DNA from: Streptomyces yangpuensis
GTDB taxonomy: Bacteria; Actinomycetota; Actinomycetes; Streptomycetales; Streptomycetaceae
NCBI RefSeq assembly: GCF_001005295.1
Contig: NZ_LBMK01000002.1
Location: forward strand, 1,369,223 to 1,433,222
Length of the DNA: 64,000 bases
Reading direction: 5' to 3'
The position numbers were made by a program, and so were the translations under genes. The notes under the pieces were generated by a model. The model searched no databases. It saw only the letters and a list, made by a program, of their open reading frames with translations, and was not told the DNA's origin. Of the stretch, positions 38,016 to 46,994 are shown piece by piece (the first letter of the stretch is position 1; every line of letters begins with the position of its first letter).

Positions 38016-38687
38016 TCAGGCTGTCGTTGGGCTCAGGGAGGCGGGACCGTACTTGGCCGCCGGCGCATCGGTCAGGAGCGCCCAGTACCGGTCCCCGTAC
38101 GACCAGTGCCACCACTCGGTCGGGTAGTTGACGAACCCGGCGGCGGTCATGGCCCGGCCCATCGCCGCACGGTTGGCCCGGGCTTCGGCGCCGACGTTGG
38201 GCGCGGCGGTGCGGCAGCCCCCCTCGCTCTCCTCGGGGGTGGCGTTGACCTCCGTGCCGAGCGGCAGTTCGGCACCGTCGGCGGTGCACAGCGTCAGATC
38301 CACCGCACCGCCGCTGACGTGCGGGGCGACCTCCGGGGGCGAGATGTACGCGCTGGCCAGCTCGCGGATCCGGTCCGGTCCGGCGTCCGGATGCGCCGTG
38401 CGCAGCGTCGCTGCGTACTCGTCGAAGTAGCGGCGCTGCAGCGCGGGCGGCCGGAAGCCCTCCACCACCAGCAGGCGGATACCCGCGGGCAGTGCCTCCT
38501 GTGCGAGCAGGAGCCGGCGCAGCACGTCCGCCCGCAGATGTGCATACGAGCCGTCGTGGTCGGTCTGCCGCCTGTCGACCCGTAGTGCGGCGACCCCCCG
38601 GGCGTCGACCAGGGGTTCACCGTTCTCGGTGACACGCGTGGCGGCGACCCGGGGGTCCGAGAGCAGGATGATGTCCGTCACGCTCAC
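38016..38687 (-). CDS. VanX-like D-Ala-D-Ala dipeptidase (M15 family)
   Basis: A 223-residue cytoplasmic zinc dipeptidase of the VanX/M15D type, which splits D-Ala-D-Ala. The metal site is seen in APHVSGGAVDLTL (H-x-x-G-x-A-V-D) and the general base and third ligand in EWWHWSYGDRYW (E-x-W-H). RLLVVEGFRPPALQRRYFDEY carries the conserved arginine region, and the length is close to VanX (about 200). GTG 38687 or GTG 38681 are possible starts; neither has a good SD. It heads the minus-strand cell-wall island and is divergent from the second SARP gene. No vanH or vanA lies in the window, so this need not be glycopeptide resistance; recycling of wall precursors is the alternative. Confidence 0.9.
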   Translation of the reverse strand: MSVTDIILLSDPRVAATRVTENGEPLVDARGVAALRVDRRQTDHDGSYAHLRADVLRRLLLAQEALPAGIRLLVVEGFRPPALQRRYFDEYAATLRTAHPDAGPDRIRELASAYISPPEVAPHVSGGAVDLTLCTADGAELPLGTEVNATPEESEGGCRTAAPNVGAEARANRAAMGRAMTAAGFVNYPTEWWHWSYGDRYWALLTDAPAAKYGPASLSPTTA

Positions 38688-38704
38688 AGCGTCGAGGCGG
38701 ACGG

Positions 38705-38753
38705 TGCAGGATCGATGCAGATCCTCTGCAGGACCCCTGCACCGCCTGCACCG
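38705..38753. promoter_or_regulatory. TGCA-starting heptamer array at 11-bp steps (candidate SARP operator)
   Basis: TGCAGGA (38705), TGCAGAT (38716), TGCAGGA (38727) and TGCACCG (38738) start exactly 11 bp apart; a fifth TGCACCG follows at 38747 after 9 bp. Direct heptamers in helical phase are the hallmark of SARP binding sites. The array lies between the VanX-like gene and the SARP gene and could serve either. Confidence 0.6.
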
Positions 38754-38883
38754 CCGGGAACGGGCCACCCGCATCGCCGGACCGGACGGGTTTCGGTCAC
38801 CCCTGCGCCACATCTGGCATCCGTGAAACCGGAGGCCCGGTGCCGGACGTACACCTCAATGGGGGCCGACGCGTTGTCCCCGG

Positions 38884-41800
38884 ATGCGGAACGTGAAATC
38901 GGGGGACGCGGTGGACGTTTGCCTTCTGGGTCCGGTCGAGGTGTTGAGCGGGGGACACCGGATCGCGCTGAAGGGTGCCAAGCCGACCGCGATCCTCGCG
39001 GCCCTCGTCGTCCATCTCGGAGAGGTGCTGTCCGCCGAGCGGCTGGTCGATCTGGTCTGGGAGGAGGAGCCGCCCGCCACCGCGCGGGCGCTCGTCGCCT
39101 CGCACGTCTCCGGGCTGCGCCGGGCCCTGGCCGGTACGGAGGGCGCGGAGGCCATCCGTACCCGCACCCCGGGTTACGTCGCCGAGTTCCCGCCCGCCGC
39201 CGTGGATGTCCGTCGTTTCGAGAAGGCGTTCGCGGCCGGCCGGAGGGCGGCCGTCGAAGGGCGGGCCGAGGAGGCCGTCGAGACCCTGCAGGCGGCGTCG
39301 CGGCTGTGGCGCGGCCGGGACGCACTGGAAGGGCTCGGCCAGTCCTTCGCCCGGGTGGAGGCCCTGCGGCTGACGGAACTCCGCCTGGAGGCGCAGGAGT
39401 TCCGCTTCTCCGCCGAACTTGACCTGGACCGCCGTACGGATCTCGTCTCCGAACTCGTCGCCCATGTCGCCGCCCACCCGCTCAGGGAGCGCCCGCGCGG
39501 CCTGCTGATGACCGCCCTGTTCCGCACCGGCCGGATGCCCGACGCGTTGCGCTGCTACGACGAGGGGCGCCGGCTGCTCCGTACGGAACTGGGCGCGGAC
39601 CCCGGCCCGGAACTGCGCGCGCTGCACGAGGCCCTGCTCCGGACGGACACCACGGTGCTGGGAGCGCCGGCCGCCCGAAGGCCCGCGCCCGCCGGGAAGA
39701 GACCCCAGCCCGCACCGGCCGCGGCTGCCCCGCGCCCGGACGAGGACACCCCGGCAACCCGCCGTGCCGAGCGGCCCCACGACGGCGCCGGTCATCCGGT
39801 TCCCACCCAACTCCCGCCCGACGCATCCGACTTCATAGGCCGCACCGAACAGACGGCCTGGGCGACCGCCCTGCTGGAGAACGTGCGCAACCCGCTGCGC
39901 ACCGCGCCGCCCATCGGGGTGATCTCCGGCCGGTCGGGCACCGGCAAGACCGCCCTGGCCGTCCACGTGGGCCATCGCACCGCCGCGCTCTTCCCCGACG
40001 GACAGCTCTTCGTGGACCTGCGCGCCTCGGACTCCGAGCCGGTACGGACCGTGGACGCCCTGGCCAGACTGCTGCGTGCCCTCGGGGTCGACCCGCAGAC
40101 CCCGGCGCGCGACGAGGACCTCCTCGGGCTGTACCGCACGCACATCGCGCGCCGCCGGGTCCTGCTCGTCCTCGACAACGCTGTCAGCGAGGCCCTGCTG
40201 CGCCCGCTGCTCCCGCCGGGCGGCGGCTCGGCCGTGCTGATCACCGCCCGCCGCCGGCTCGTCGCGCTGGAGGGCGCCGCCCACCTCGATCTGGGGGTGC
40301 CGTCCGAAACGGAGGCGCTCGACCTGCTGGCCCGCGTGGCCGGTCCGACGCGGCCCGCGCTGGATCCCGACCGGGCCGCCGAGATCGTCGCGCTGTGCGG
40401 CCGGCTGCCGCTCGCCGTCCGGATCGCCGGTGCCCGTCTCGCCGCCCGGCCCCACTGGACACCGGCGCGGCTCGTGTCGCGCCTGGGGGACGAGCACCGT
40501 CGGCTGGACGAGCTGCAGGCCGGCGACCTGGAGGTGCGCGCGAGCCTCGGCATGGGCTATGCGGACCTGGACGAGCAGGAGCAGCGCGCCCTGCGCCGTC
40601 TGGCCCTGATGGATCTGCCCGACTTCGCCGCGTGGGTCGCCGGGCCGCTCCTGGAGGTGAGCGAGGACGACGCGGAGGACGCGGTCGAACAACTCGTGGA
40701 CTGCCACTTCGTGGAGGTCGTGGGCACCGACGAGACGGGCAGAACGCGCTACCGGATCCACGACCTGGCGCGCGAGTACGCCCGGGAGCGCTGCCTGTCC
40801 GACGAGCCCCGGGAGGACCGGGAGACGGCGGTGCGCAGACTGGTCGGCCGCTGGCTGACCATGGCCCGCATCGCGGCCGCCCACGGCCCGGGCGGCGCGT
40901 CACGGCTCCTCCCCGTCCCCGCCACGGACGGGCCGGCAAAGGCCTCGGGCGGGCCGGCACGGACATCGGGCGAGCCGGTCCCGCCGGCGGACGTACCGGC
41001 CCACCTGACGGACGAGCCGGCCGCGTGGTTCGCCGCCGAGCAGCCGTGCCTGCTGGCCGCCGTCATCCACTGCGCGGACCACGGAATGTTCGACGCCGCC
41101 CGCGAACTCGCCGCCACCCTCATGGCCGCCTCCGCGGCCCTCTACAACCAGTTCGACGCCTGGTCCCGTTCCCACGACGCGGCCCTGGCGGCGGTACGCC
41201 GGGGCGGGGACGTCGAGGGCGAGGCCTGGCTGCTGAACGGCCTGGGCCAACTCCGCCTGGAGCAGGACCGCTTCGACGAGGCCTACGCGTTCTTCGCCCG
41301 CGCGCTGCGCCTGTTCGAGGAGCGGTCCGTACGCACCGGCTGCGCGGGCGCGCGGGCCGGCATGGGCGCCGCCCGCCGCGAACAGGCCCGCTTCGACGAG
41401 GCGCTGCCCCTGCTGACCTCGGCGCTCGAACAGTACCGGGAGCCGGAGGACATCTCGTCCATGGCCCATGTGCTGTACGGCATCGGATACATCCACCGGG
41501 AGCAGGGCCGCGACGACGAGGCGTGGGAGGCGCTCTCCGACGCCCACCGCCTGTACGTCACCGCCCGGGACCGGCACGGTGAGGCGCTCGCGCTGCGCTC
41601 ACTGGGCCTGTGCCACCGGGCGCGGGGTGACATGGCCGGTGCGGAGGCCCTGCTGCGGGAGTCCCTCGCGATCTTCGAGGAGACGGACGACGCCTACGGC
41701 GTCATGTACGCGAGCCTGTCGCTGGCCAAGGCCGAGTTCCGGCAGGGCCGGATGACCGAGCCCCGGCAGCGGCTCGGCCGGTGCCTGGAGATCACCCGCA

Positions 41801-42099
41801 AGCGTCAGGACATGTTCGGCGAGGCCCTCGTCCTGCGCACCCTCGGCGAGTGGCATCTCGCCGCGTCCGAGTGGGAGGCGGCGACCGAGACCCTGCGACA
41901 GTCCCTCGGGCTGTGGGACAAGCTGCAGCTGCCGCTGTGGCGTGCCCGCACCCTGCGGGACCTGGCCCGTGCCGCACGGGCCCAGGGCGGGACCGGCACG
42001 GCCCGAGAGTGCGAACAGGAGGCGTACGAGGTCTTCCGCCGGCTCGGCACCCGCGAGGCCCTGGAACCCCCGGAGCCGGGTGGCGCTCCGGAACGCTGA
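38884..42099 (+). CDS. AfsR/SARP-family regulator with NB-ARC and TPR domains
   Basis: A 1071-residue SARP of the large type. DNA-binding domain about 10-105 (VDVCLLGPVEVLSGGHRIAL through YVAEFPP); transcriptional activation domain 105-250 (ADALRCYDEGRRLLR equivalent: PDALRCYDEGRRLLRTELGA); NB-ARC with Walker A SGRSGTGKTALAV (near 355), Walker B RRRVLLVLDNA, LPLAVRIAG; TPR region 760-1060 (repeat units such as FDEAYAFFARALRLFEE, FDEALPLLTSALEQYRE). ATG 38884 lacks an SD; GTG 38911, right after GGGGGACGC, is an alternative. It is divergent from the VanX-sigma-NlpC-M23 genes with a phased repeat array between, which makes it a candidate controller of the island. Confidence 0.93.
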   Translation: MRNVKSGDAVDVCLLGPVEVLSGGHRIALKGAKPTAILAALVVHLGEVLSAERLVDLVWEEEPPATARALVASHVSGLRRALAGTEGAEAIRTRTPGYVAEFPPAAVDVRRFEKAFAAGRRAAVEGRAEEAVETLQAASRLWRGRDALEGLGQSFARVEALRLTELRLEAQEFRFSAELDLDRRTDLVSELVAHVAAHPLRERPRGLLMTALFRTGRMPDALRCYDEGRRLLRTELGADPGPELRALHEALLRTDTTVLGAPAARRPAPAGKRPQPAPAAAAPRPDEDTPATRRAERPHDGAGHPVPTQLPPDASDFIGRTEQTAWATALLENVRNPLRTAPPIGVISGRSGTGKTALAVHVGHRTAALFPDGQLFVDLRASDSEPVRTVDALARLLRALGVDPQTPARDEDLLGLYRTHIARRRVLLVLDNAVSEALLRPLLPPGGGSAVLITARRRLVALEGAAHLDLGVPSETEALDLLARVAGPTRPALDPDRAAEIVALCGRLPLAVRIAGARLAARPHWTPARLVSRLGDEHRRLDELQAGDLEVRASLGMGYADLDEQEQRALRRLALMDLPDFAAWVAGPLLEVSEDDAEDAVEQLVDCHFVEVVGTDETGRTRYRIHDLAREYARERCLSDEPREDRETAVRRLVGRWLTMARIAAAHGPGGASRLLPVPATDGPAKASGGPARTSGEPVPPADVPAHLTDEPAAWFAAEQPCLLAAVIHCADHGMFDAARELAATLMAASAALYNQFDAWSRSHDAALAAVRRGGDVEGEAWLLNGLGQLRLEQDRFDEAYAFFARALRLFEERSVRTGCAGARAGMGAARREQARFDEALPLLTSALEQYREPEDISSMAHVLYGIGYIHREQGRDDEAWEALSDAHRLYVTARDRHGEALALRSLGLCHRARGDMAGAEALLRESLAIFEETDDAYGVMYASLSLAKAEFRQGRMTEPRQRLGRCLEITRKRQDMFGEALVLRTLGEWHLAASEWEAATETLRQSLGLWDKLQLPLWRARTLRDLARAARAQGGTGTARECEQEAYEVFRRLGTREALEPPEPGGAPER

Positions 42100-42207
42100 G
42101 GCAGCCACCGCAGACGTCGGTGCAGAGAGAAAACGCGTGGACCCCCCCGGCGCCCGTACGGGACACTCCGACTCCTGTCCTGCTGGTCCGACAACACAGG
42201 GTTTGGG

Positions 42208-44070
42208 ATGGGTTCGCCAAAACCGCACGAAAACATGCCGAGCAGGGGTTCGGTTCTCCTCGCACTTCGCTACTACGGACGGGAACTGGCGCGTCTGCGC
42301 CGGTTCACCGGTCCGGCCATGCTGCTCCCGGCGCTGGGCAACATCGGCATCTTCTACATCGCGCCACTGATCGTCGCGAAACTGGTCGGCCGGGTCGCCG
42401 GGGGCGGCTCCGCCGGCGTCGACGCCATGCTGCCCTACGTCCTCGGCTTCGCCGGGGTGCTGCTGCTCGGCGAGACGCTCTGGCGGATCGGGCTGCACTG
42501 CCTGAACCGCCTCGACGCCCACGGCGTCGAGCACCTCTACATCATCGGCATGGACGAACTCTTCGCGAAGGACGCGGCGTTCTTCCACGACAACTTCGCC
42601 GGGTCGCTGACCAAGCGGGTCCTGAGCTTCGCCTCCCGCTTCGAGGAGTTCGTCGACACGCTGGCCTTCTCGGTCATGGGCAGCTTCGTACCGCTGCTCT
42701 TCGCGTCGGTGGTGCTGTGGCAGTACGACCCGCTGCTCGTGGCCGGCCTCCTGACGCTGATCACCCTGACGGCGGTGTGCGTCACGCCCCTCATCCGCCG
42801 CCGCCAGATCCTCGTCGCCCGGCGCGAGGAGGCGATCGCCCGGGTCTCGGGTCACGTCGCCGACAGCCTGATGAACATGGACACGGTCCGGGCGTTCGCC
42901 GCCGAGGACCGTGAGGCGGCCGAACACCGGTCGCGGGTCGCGCAGTCGCGGCGGCTGATGCTGCGTTCGTGGGACTACGGCAACCTGCGCATCGACACGC
43001 TGGTCGCGCCTCTGTCGGTACTGACCAACGTGCTGGGCCTGGTGCTCGCCGTCGCCCTCGGCGCGGGGGAGCACGGGGTGGAGGCGATCATCGTCGCTTT
43101 CACCTACTACGCCAACGCGACCCGCATCATGTTCGAGTTCAACCAGATCTACCGCCGTCTGGAGAGCTCGATGACGGAGGCCGCGCAGTTTACCGAACTG
43201 CTGCTGCAGCCGCCCACGGTGCTCGACCCGGAGACGCCGGAACCGCTGCGGACCGAGGGCTCGGGCGTCCGGTTCGAACAGGTGAACTTCACCCACGGTG
43301 GAGGGCGGCCGCTCTTCGAGGGGCTGGAACTGGACGTGCCCAGCGGGTCGAAGATCGGTCTCGTGGGCCGCTCCGGCGGCGGCAAGACCACCCTCACCCG
43401 GCTGCTGCTGCGGATGACGGACGTGGACGGCGGCCGGATCCTGATCGGGGGTCAGGACATCAGCCGCCTGAGCCAGGCGGACCTGCGCAGCCGGCTCGCC
43501 TACGTCCCGCAGGACCCGGCGATGTTCCACCGCACGCTGCGGGACAACATCGCGTTCGCCCGGCCGGGCGCCACCGAGGCCGAGATCCGGCGGGCTGCGG
43601 AGGCCGCGCACGTCACCGAGTTCGCCGACGCCCTCCCGGACGGATTCGACACCATGGTGGGTGAACGCGGCGTCAAACTGTCCGGCGGGCAGCGCCAGCG
43701 GGTCGCCCTCGCCCGGGCCGTCCTGCGCGACGCGCCGATCCTGCTGCTCGACGAGGCGACCAGTGCGCTGGACTCCGAGAGCGAGATCCTCGTCCAGGAG
43801 GCGCTGTGGCGGCTCATGGAGGGCCGGACGGCCCTGGTGGTGGCGCACCGGCTGAGCACGGTGGCGGGCATGGACCGGCTGGTCGTCCTCGACCGCGGCC
43901 GGATCGTGGAACAGGGCTCGCACCAGGAGCTCCTCGCCGCCGAGGGCGCGTACGCGAAGCTGTGGAAGCACCAGTCGGGAGGCTTCCTGCACGACAGCGA
44001 CAGCGACAGCGACAGCGACACCGGCAGCGACACGGGTGTCCTGCGGAACCAGGCGATGAACAGTGCATAG
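42208..44070 (+). CDS. ABC exporter, fused membrane and ATPase domains
   Basis: A 620-residue half-transporter of the type I exporter class. The six-helix membrane domain occupies about 25-310 (LPALGNIGIFYIAPLIVAKL, YVLGFAGVLLLGETLW and others). The nucleotide-binding domain follows: Walker A GRSGGGKTTL (near 395), Q-loop YVPQDPAMFH, signature LSGGQRQRVALARA, Walker B ILLLDEATSALD, switch His in VVAHRLSTV. The C-terminus is a DSDSDSDSD tract from hexanucleotide repeats. ATG 42208 follows AGGG; ATG 42235 is also possible. It lies 108 bases after the SARP gene on the same strand. Substrate (lipid, peptide or drug) unknown. Confidence 0.93.
   Translation: MGSPKPHENMPSRGSVLLALRYYGRELARLRRFTGPAMLLPALGNIGIFYIAPLIVAKLVGRVAGGGSAGVDAMLPYVLGFAGVLLLGETLWRIGLHCLNRLDAHGVEHLYIIGMDELFAKDAAFFHDNFAGSLTKRVLSFASRFEEFVDTLAFSVMGSFVPLLFASVVLWQYDPLLVAGLLTLITLTAVCVTPLIRRRQILVARREEAIARVSGHVADSLMNMDTVRAFAAEDREAAEHRSRVAQSRRLMLRSWDYGNLRIDTLVAPLSVLTNVLGLVLAVALGAGEHGVEAIIVAFTYYANATRIMFEFNQIYRRLESSMTEAAQFTELLLQPPTVLDPETPEPLRTEGSGVRFEQVNFTHGGGRPLFEGLELDVPSGSKIGLVGRSGGGKTTLTRLLLRMTDVDGGRILIGGQDISRLSQADLRSRLAYVPQDPAMFHRTLRDNIAFARPGATEAEIRRAAEAAHVTEFADALPDGFDTMVGERGVKLSGGQRQRVALARAVLRDAPILLLDEATSALDSESEILVQEALWRLMEGRTALVVAHRLSTVAGMDRLVVLDRGRIVEQGSHQELLAAEGAYAKLWKHQSGGFLHDSDSDSDSDTGSDTGVLRNQAMNSA
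43995..44018 (+). repeat. Hexanucleotide (GACAGC) tract at the ABC exporter 3' end
   Basis: Four tandem GACAGC units, then degenerate copies up to about 44035, encode the Asp-Ser tail. The unit of six preserves the frame. Confidence 0.85.
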
Positions 44071-44081
44071 TTTGTCCCGAT

Positions 44082-44819
44082 GTGAGTGTCGAAGCTGAAG
44101 GTCGAGAGCTCCCGGGACGGCGGCGGCTGGCCCGCGCGGTGCTGACGGGCGTGGCCGCCGTCGGGGCCGGGCTGGTCGCCGGCTCCTCCCGCGTGCCCAT
44201 GGCCACGCCGCCCGGGGGAGGGGCCGGATCGCGGCCGACCACCCCCGAAGCGGCGCTCCGCGAACTGGTGACGGGGAACGGGCGCTGGCGGACCTACCAC
44301 GAGCGGCACCCCGACCAGACGCGGACCGTGCGCCGCACACTGGTCGCCGGCCAGCACCCCTTCGCCGTCGTCCTCGGCTGCGTCGACTCCCGGGTCCCGC
44401 CGGAGCTGGTCTTCGACCAGGGCCTCGGCGATCTGCTGACCGTGCGCTCGGCGGGCGAGGTCCTGGACGAGGCGGTCCTCGGGAGCATCGCCTACGGGGT
44501 CCTGGAGCTGCGCATCCCGCTTGTCGTGATCCTGGGGCACCAGTCGTGCGGGGCCGTCGGCGCGGCCGTGCGGGCGGCCGAGGGCGGGCCGCCCCTCCCG
44601 GGGCACATGCAGTACCTGGTCGACCAGATCCGCCCCGCCATCGACCGCGGGCTGCGGGGAGCCGCGCGGATCGACGCCGCGATCACCGCGAACGTACGGC
44701 TGGTACGGGGGAGGCTGGCCGCGGAGCCCGAGATGGCCGCCCGGGTCGCCGCGGGGACGCTGGCCGTGGTGTGCGCCCGGTACGAACTCACCAGCCAGCG
44801 GGTGCGGCTGGTGCGCTGA
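44082..44819 (+). CDS. Beta-class carbonic anhydrase with signal-like N-terminus
   Basis: A 245-residue beta-carbonic anhydrase (CO2 to bicarbonate). Zinc ligands are Cys100 in GCVDSRVPPE (C-x-D-x-R dyad), His153 and Cys156 in GHQSCGAV. The N-terminus GRRRLARAVLTGVAAVGAGL looks like a Tat- or Sec-type export signal, so the enzyme is probably outside the membrane, unusual for the bulk of the family. GTG 44082 has no SD; a possible -10, TAGTTT, ends 8 bases before it, so the mRNA may be leaderless. It lies 12 bases after the ABC exporter stop, though it may have its own promoter. Confidence 0.88.
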   Translation: MSVEAEGRELPGRRRLARAVLTGVAAVGAGLVAGSSRVPMATPPGGGAGSRPTTPEAALRELVTGNGRWRTYHERHPDQTRTVRRTLVAGQHPFAVVLGCVDSRVPPELVFDQGLGDLLTVRSAGEVLDEAVLGSIAYGVLELRIPLVVILGHQSCGAVGAAVRAAEGGPPLPGHMQYLVDQIRPAIDRGLRGAARIDAAITANVRLVRGRLAAEPEMAARVAAGTLAVVCARYELTSQRVRLVR

Positions 44820-44945
44820 GCGCACGCCGGCGTACGAATGCCCGTGCGTCAGCGCGGTGCGCGCCGGACCGCACGTCCGGGTGATCATTTACGGGCGGGG
44901 CGGCTTTCGGCGTCCGAGGCACCCGGGGGCCGGGAGAGTTGCCCC

Positions 44946-46964
44946 ATGATCATCGACTCTTCCCCGATGCCCGACCCCGACCCCGGCGCCGGCAGCGACC
45001 CCGACCCCGGCGCCGGCAGCGACCCCGGCGCCGGCGCCGGCTCCGGGCCCGCGGCGGACCCCGCCCGCCGGCCTTCCCGTCGCACGGTCATCGCAGGCGC
45101 CGGAGCGGCCGTGGCCGCGGGAGCCGGCGCCCTCACCGTCGCCACCGCGTCCGCCGGCACCCCGCAGGCGCCGTCCGGATCCGCGCGCCCCGACTGGGAG
45201 ACCTGCCTCACCGTCGCGCGGGCCGTCCTCGTACGGGGTGACGACGACGAGCCCCTGGTGCCCGGTTACGCGGACATCCTCCTCAGGAACGGCCTGCCGC
45301 GCTCCCGCATGCCCCGCCGGAAGGTACTGGTCGTCGGCGCCGGGCCGGCCGGCCTGACCGCCGCCCACCTGCTGCGCGGGGCCGGGCACGAGGTCACCGT
45401 CATCGAGGCCAACGGCAACCGCGTCGGCGGCCGGATCAAGACCTTCCGCACCGGCGGGCACGAGAAGTCCCCCGCCGCCTTCGCCGACCCCAAGCAGTAC
45501 GCCGAGGCCGGCGCCATGCGGATCCCCGACAGCCACCCCCTGGTCACCGGCCTGATCGACAGCCTCGGCCTGAAGCGCAGGCGCTTCCACCTCGTCGACG
45601 TCGACGGCTCAGGCCGTCCCGCGTACCGCACCTGGATCTTCGTCAACGGCGTCCGCGTCCGCCGCGCCGACTACGCGCGCGCCCCGCAGACCCTGAACCG
45701 CTCCTTCGGGGTGCCGGCGGCGTACGAGGGGATCCCCGCCGCGCAGATCGTCCGGAACGCCTTCGCCCCCGTGCGCAGGGAGATCGAGGGCAGGAAGGAC
45801 AAGGCGCTCGTGGAGGGCTGGGCCCGCATCATCCAGCGCTACGGCCACATGTCGATGTACCGCTACCTCACCGAGGAGGCGAAGCTCGACGAGCGCACCA
45901 TCGACCTGATCGGAACCGTCGAGAACCTCACCTCCCGGCTCCATCTCGCCTTCGTGCACAGCTTCATCGGGGCCTCGCTCATCAGCCCCGACACCGCCTT
46001 CTTCGAACTGCCCGGCGGCACCGCCACCCTGGCCGACGCACTCTACGCCCGCGTCGAGGACATCGTGCGGCTCGACCGCCGCGCCACCCGGATCACCCAC
46101 GGGGAGGGCAGGGTCACCGTCGACACCGTCTCCGAGGGCCGCGGCGGCCGCCCCGTGCAGCGGGAGACCTTCACCGCCGACGCCGCGATCATCACCGTCC
46201 CCTTCTCCGGACTGCGCCACATCCCGGTCACCCCCGCGCTCTCCTACGGCAAGCGGCGCGCGATCACCGAACTGCACTACGACGCGGCCACCAAGGTGCT
46301 GCTGGAGTTCAGCCGACGCTGGTGGGAGTTCGACGAGGCCGACTGGAAGCGCGAACTGGAGGCCGTACGGCCCGGCCTGTACCGCGCCTACCAGCTCGGG
46401 CGGACCCCGGAGGACGGCGCGCTGCTGGGCGCGCACTCCTCCGTACCGCGCAGCGGGATCTCCGGCGCGCAGCGGGCGCACTACGCGGCCTGCCGAAGCC
46501 TCGGCCGCGACCAGCCCGAAGCCGCCAAAGTCATCGGCGGCGGCTCGGCCACCGACAACCCCAACCGCTTCATGTTCCAGCCCTCCCACCCCGTCGAGGG
46601 CAGCCCGGGCGGGGTCGTGCTCGCCTCCTACAGCTGGTCGGACGACGCCCTGAAGTGGGACTCCCTCGACGACGACGAGCGTTACCCGCGTGCGCTCGCG
46701 GGCGTCCAGGAGGTGTTCGGGCAGCGGATCGAGGTGTTCTACACCGGCGTCGGCCGTACCCAGTCCTGGATGCGGGACCCGTACGCCTACGGCGAGGCCT
46801 CCGTACTGCTGCCGGGCCAGCACACCGAACTCTTCCCGCACGTGCGCGGCGCCGAGGGGAACCTGCACTTCGCCGGCTGTCACACCTCCGTCAAGCCGGC
46901 GTGGATCGAGGGCGCCCTGGAGTCCGCGGTGCGCACCGCGCTGGAGGTCCACACCTCGGGGTGA
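44946..46964 (+). CDS. Flavin amine oxidase (L-amino-acid/glutamate oxidase-like), exported
   Basis: A 672-residue flavoenzyme oxidising an L-amino acid or amine with release of ammonia and H2O2. The N-terminus has a low-complexity DPDPGAGS repeat, then [20 protein letters not shown], a twin-arginine-like signal. FAD binding: [18 protein letters not shown] (near 125), [19 protein letters not shown] and, at the end, [22 protein letters not shown]. The size and spread of motifs resemble the Streptomyces L-glutamate oxidase group. GGGAG precedes the ATG. It follows the carbonic anhydrase by 126 bases and ends at a hairpin. Exact substrate undetermined. Confidence 0.9.
   Translation: MIIDSSPMPDPDPGAGSDPDPGAGSDPGAGAGSGPAADPARRPSRRTVIAGAGAAVAAGAGALTVATASAGTPQAPSGSARPDWETCLTVARAVLVRGDDDEPLVPGYADILLRNGLPRSRMPRRKVLVVGAGPAGLTAAHLLRGAGHEVTVIEANGNRVGGRIKTFRTGGHEKSPAAFADPKQYAEAGAMRIPDSHPLVTGLIDSLGLKRRRFHLVDVDGSGRPAYRTWIFVNGVRVRRADYARAPQTLNRSFGVPAAYEGIPAAQIVRNAFAPVRREIEGRKDKALVEGWARIIQRYGHMSMYRYLTEEAKLDERTIDLIGTVENLTSRLHLAFVHSFIGASLISPDTAFFELPGGTATLADALYARVEDIVRLDRRATRITHGEGRVTVDTVSEGRGGRPVQRETFTADAAIITVPFSGLRHIPVTPALSYGKRRAITELHYDAATKVLLEFSRRWWEFDEADWKRELEAVRPGLYRAYQLGRTPEDGALLGAHSSVPRSGISGAQRAHYAACRSLGRDQPEAAKVIGGGSATDNPNRFMFQPSHPVEGSPGGVVLASYSWSDDALKWDSLDDDERYPRALAGVQEVFGQRIEVFYTGVGRTQSWMRDPYAYGEASVLLPGQHTELFPHVRGAEGNLHFAGCHTSVKPAWIEGALESAVRTALEVHTSG
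44973..45044 (+). repeat. 24-bp tandem repeat in the oxidase 5' end
   Basis: Two full copies of a 24-base unit coding DPDPGAGS (44973-44996, 44997-45020) are followed by a shortened third copy to about 45044. They form a flexible linker before the export signal. Confidence 0.85.
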
Positions 46965-46967
46965 GCA

Positions 46968-46990
46968 CGGGCCCGGCCGGCCCGGGCCCG
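46968..46990. terminator. Hairpin between convergent oxidase and channel genes
   Basis: CGGGCCCGG (46968-46976) pairs with CCGGGCCCG (46982-46990), loop of 5. It is placed within the 30-base tail-to-tail gap. Confidence 0.7.
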
Positions 46991-46994
46991 CGTC

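Noticed and set aside
38016..38687. Complete vancomycin-resistance (vanHAX) cluster.
   Set aside because: Only a VanX-like protein is present. No vanH dehydrogenase, vanA ligase or VanRS two-component genes occur in the window, so resistance is not claimed.
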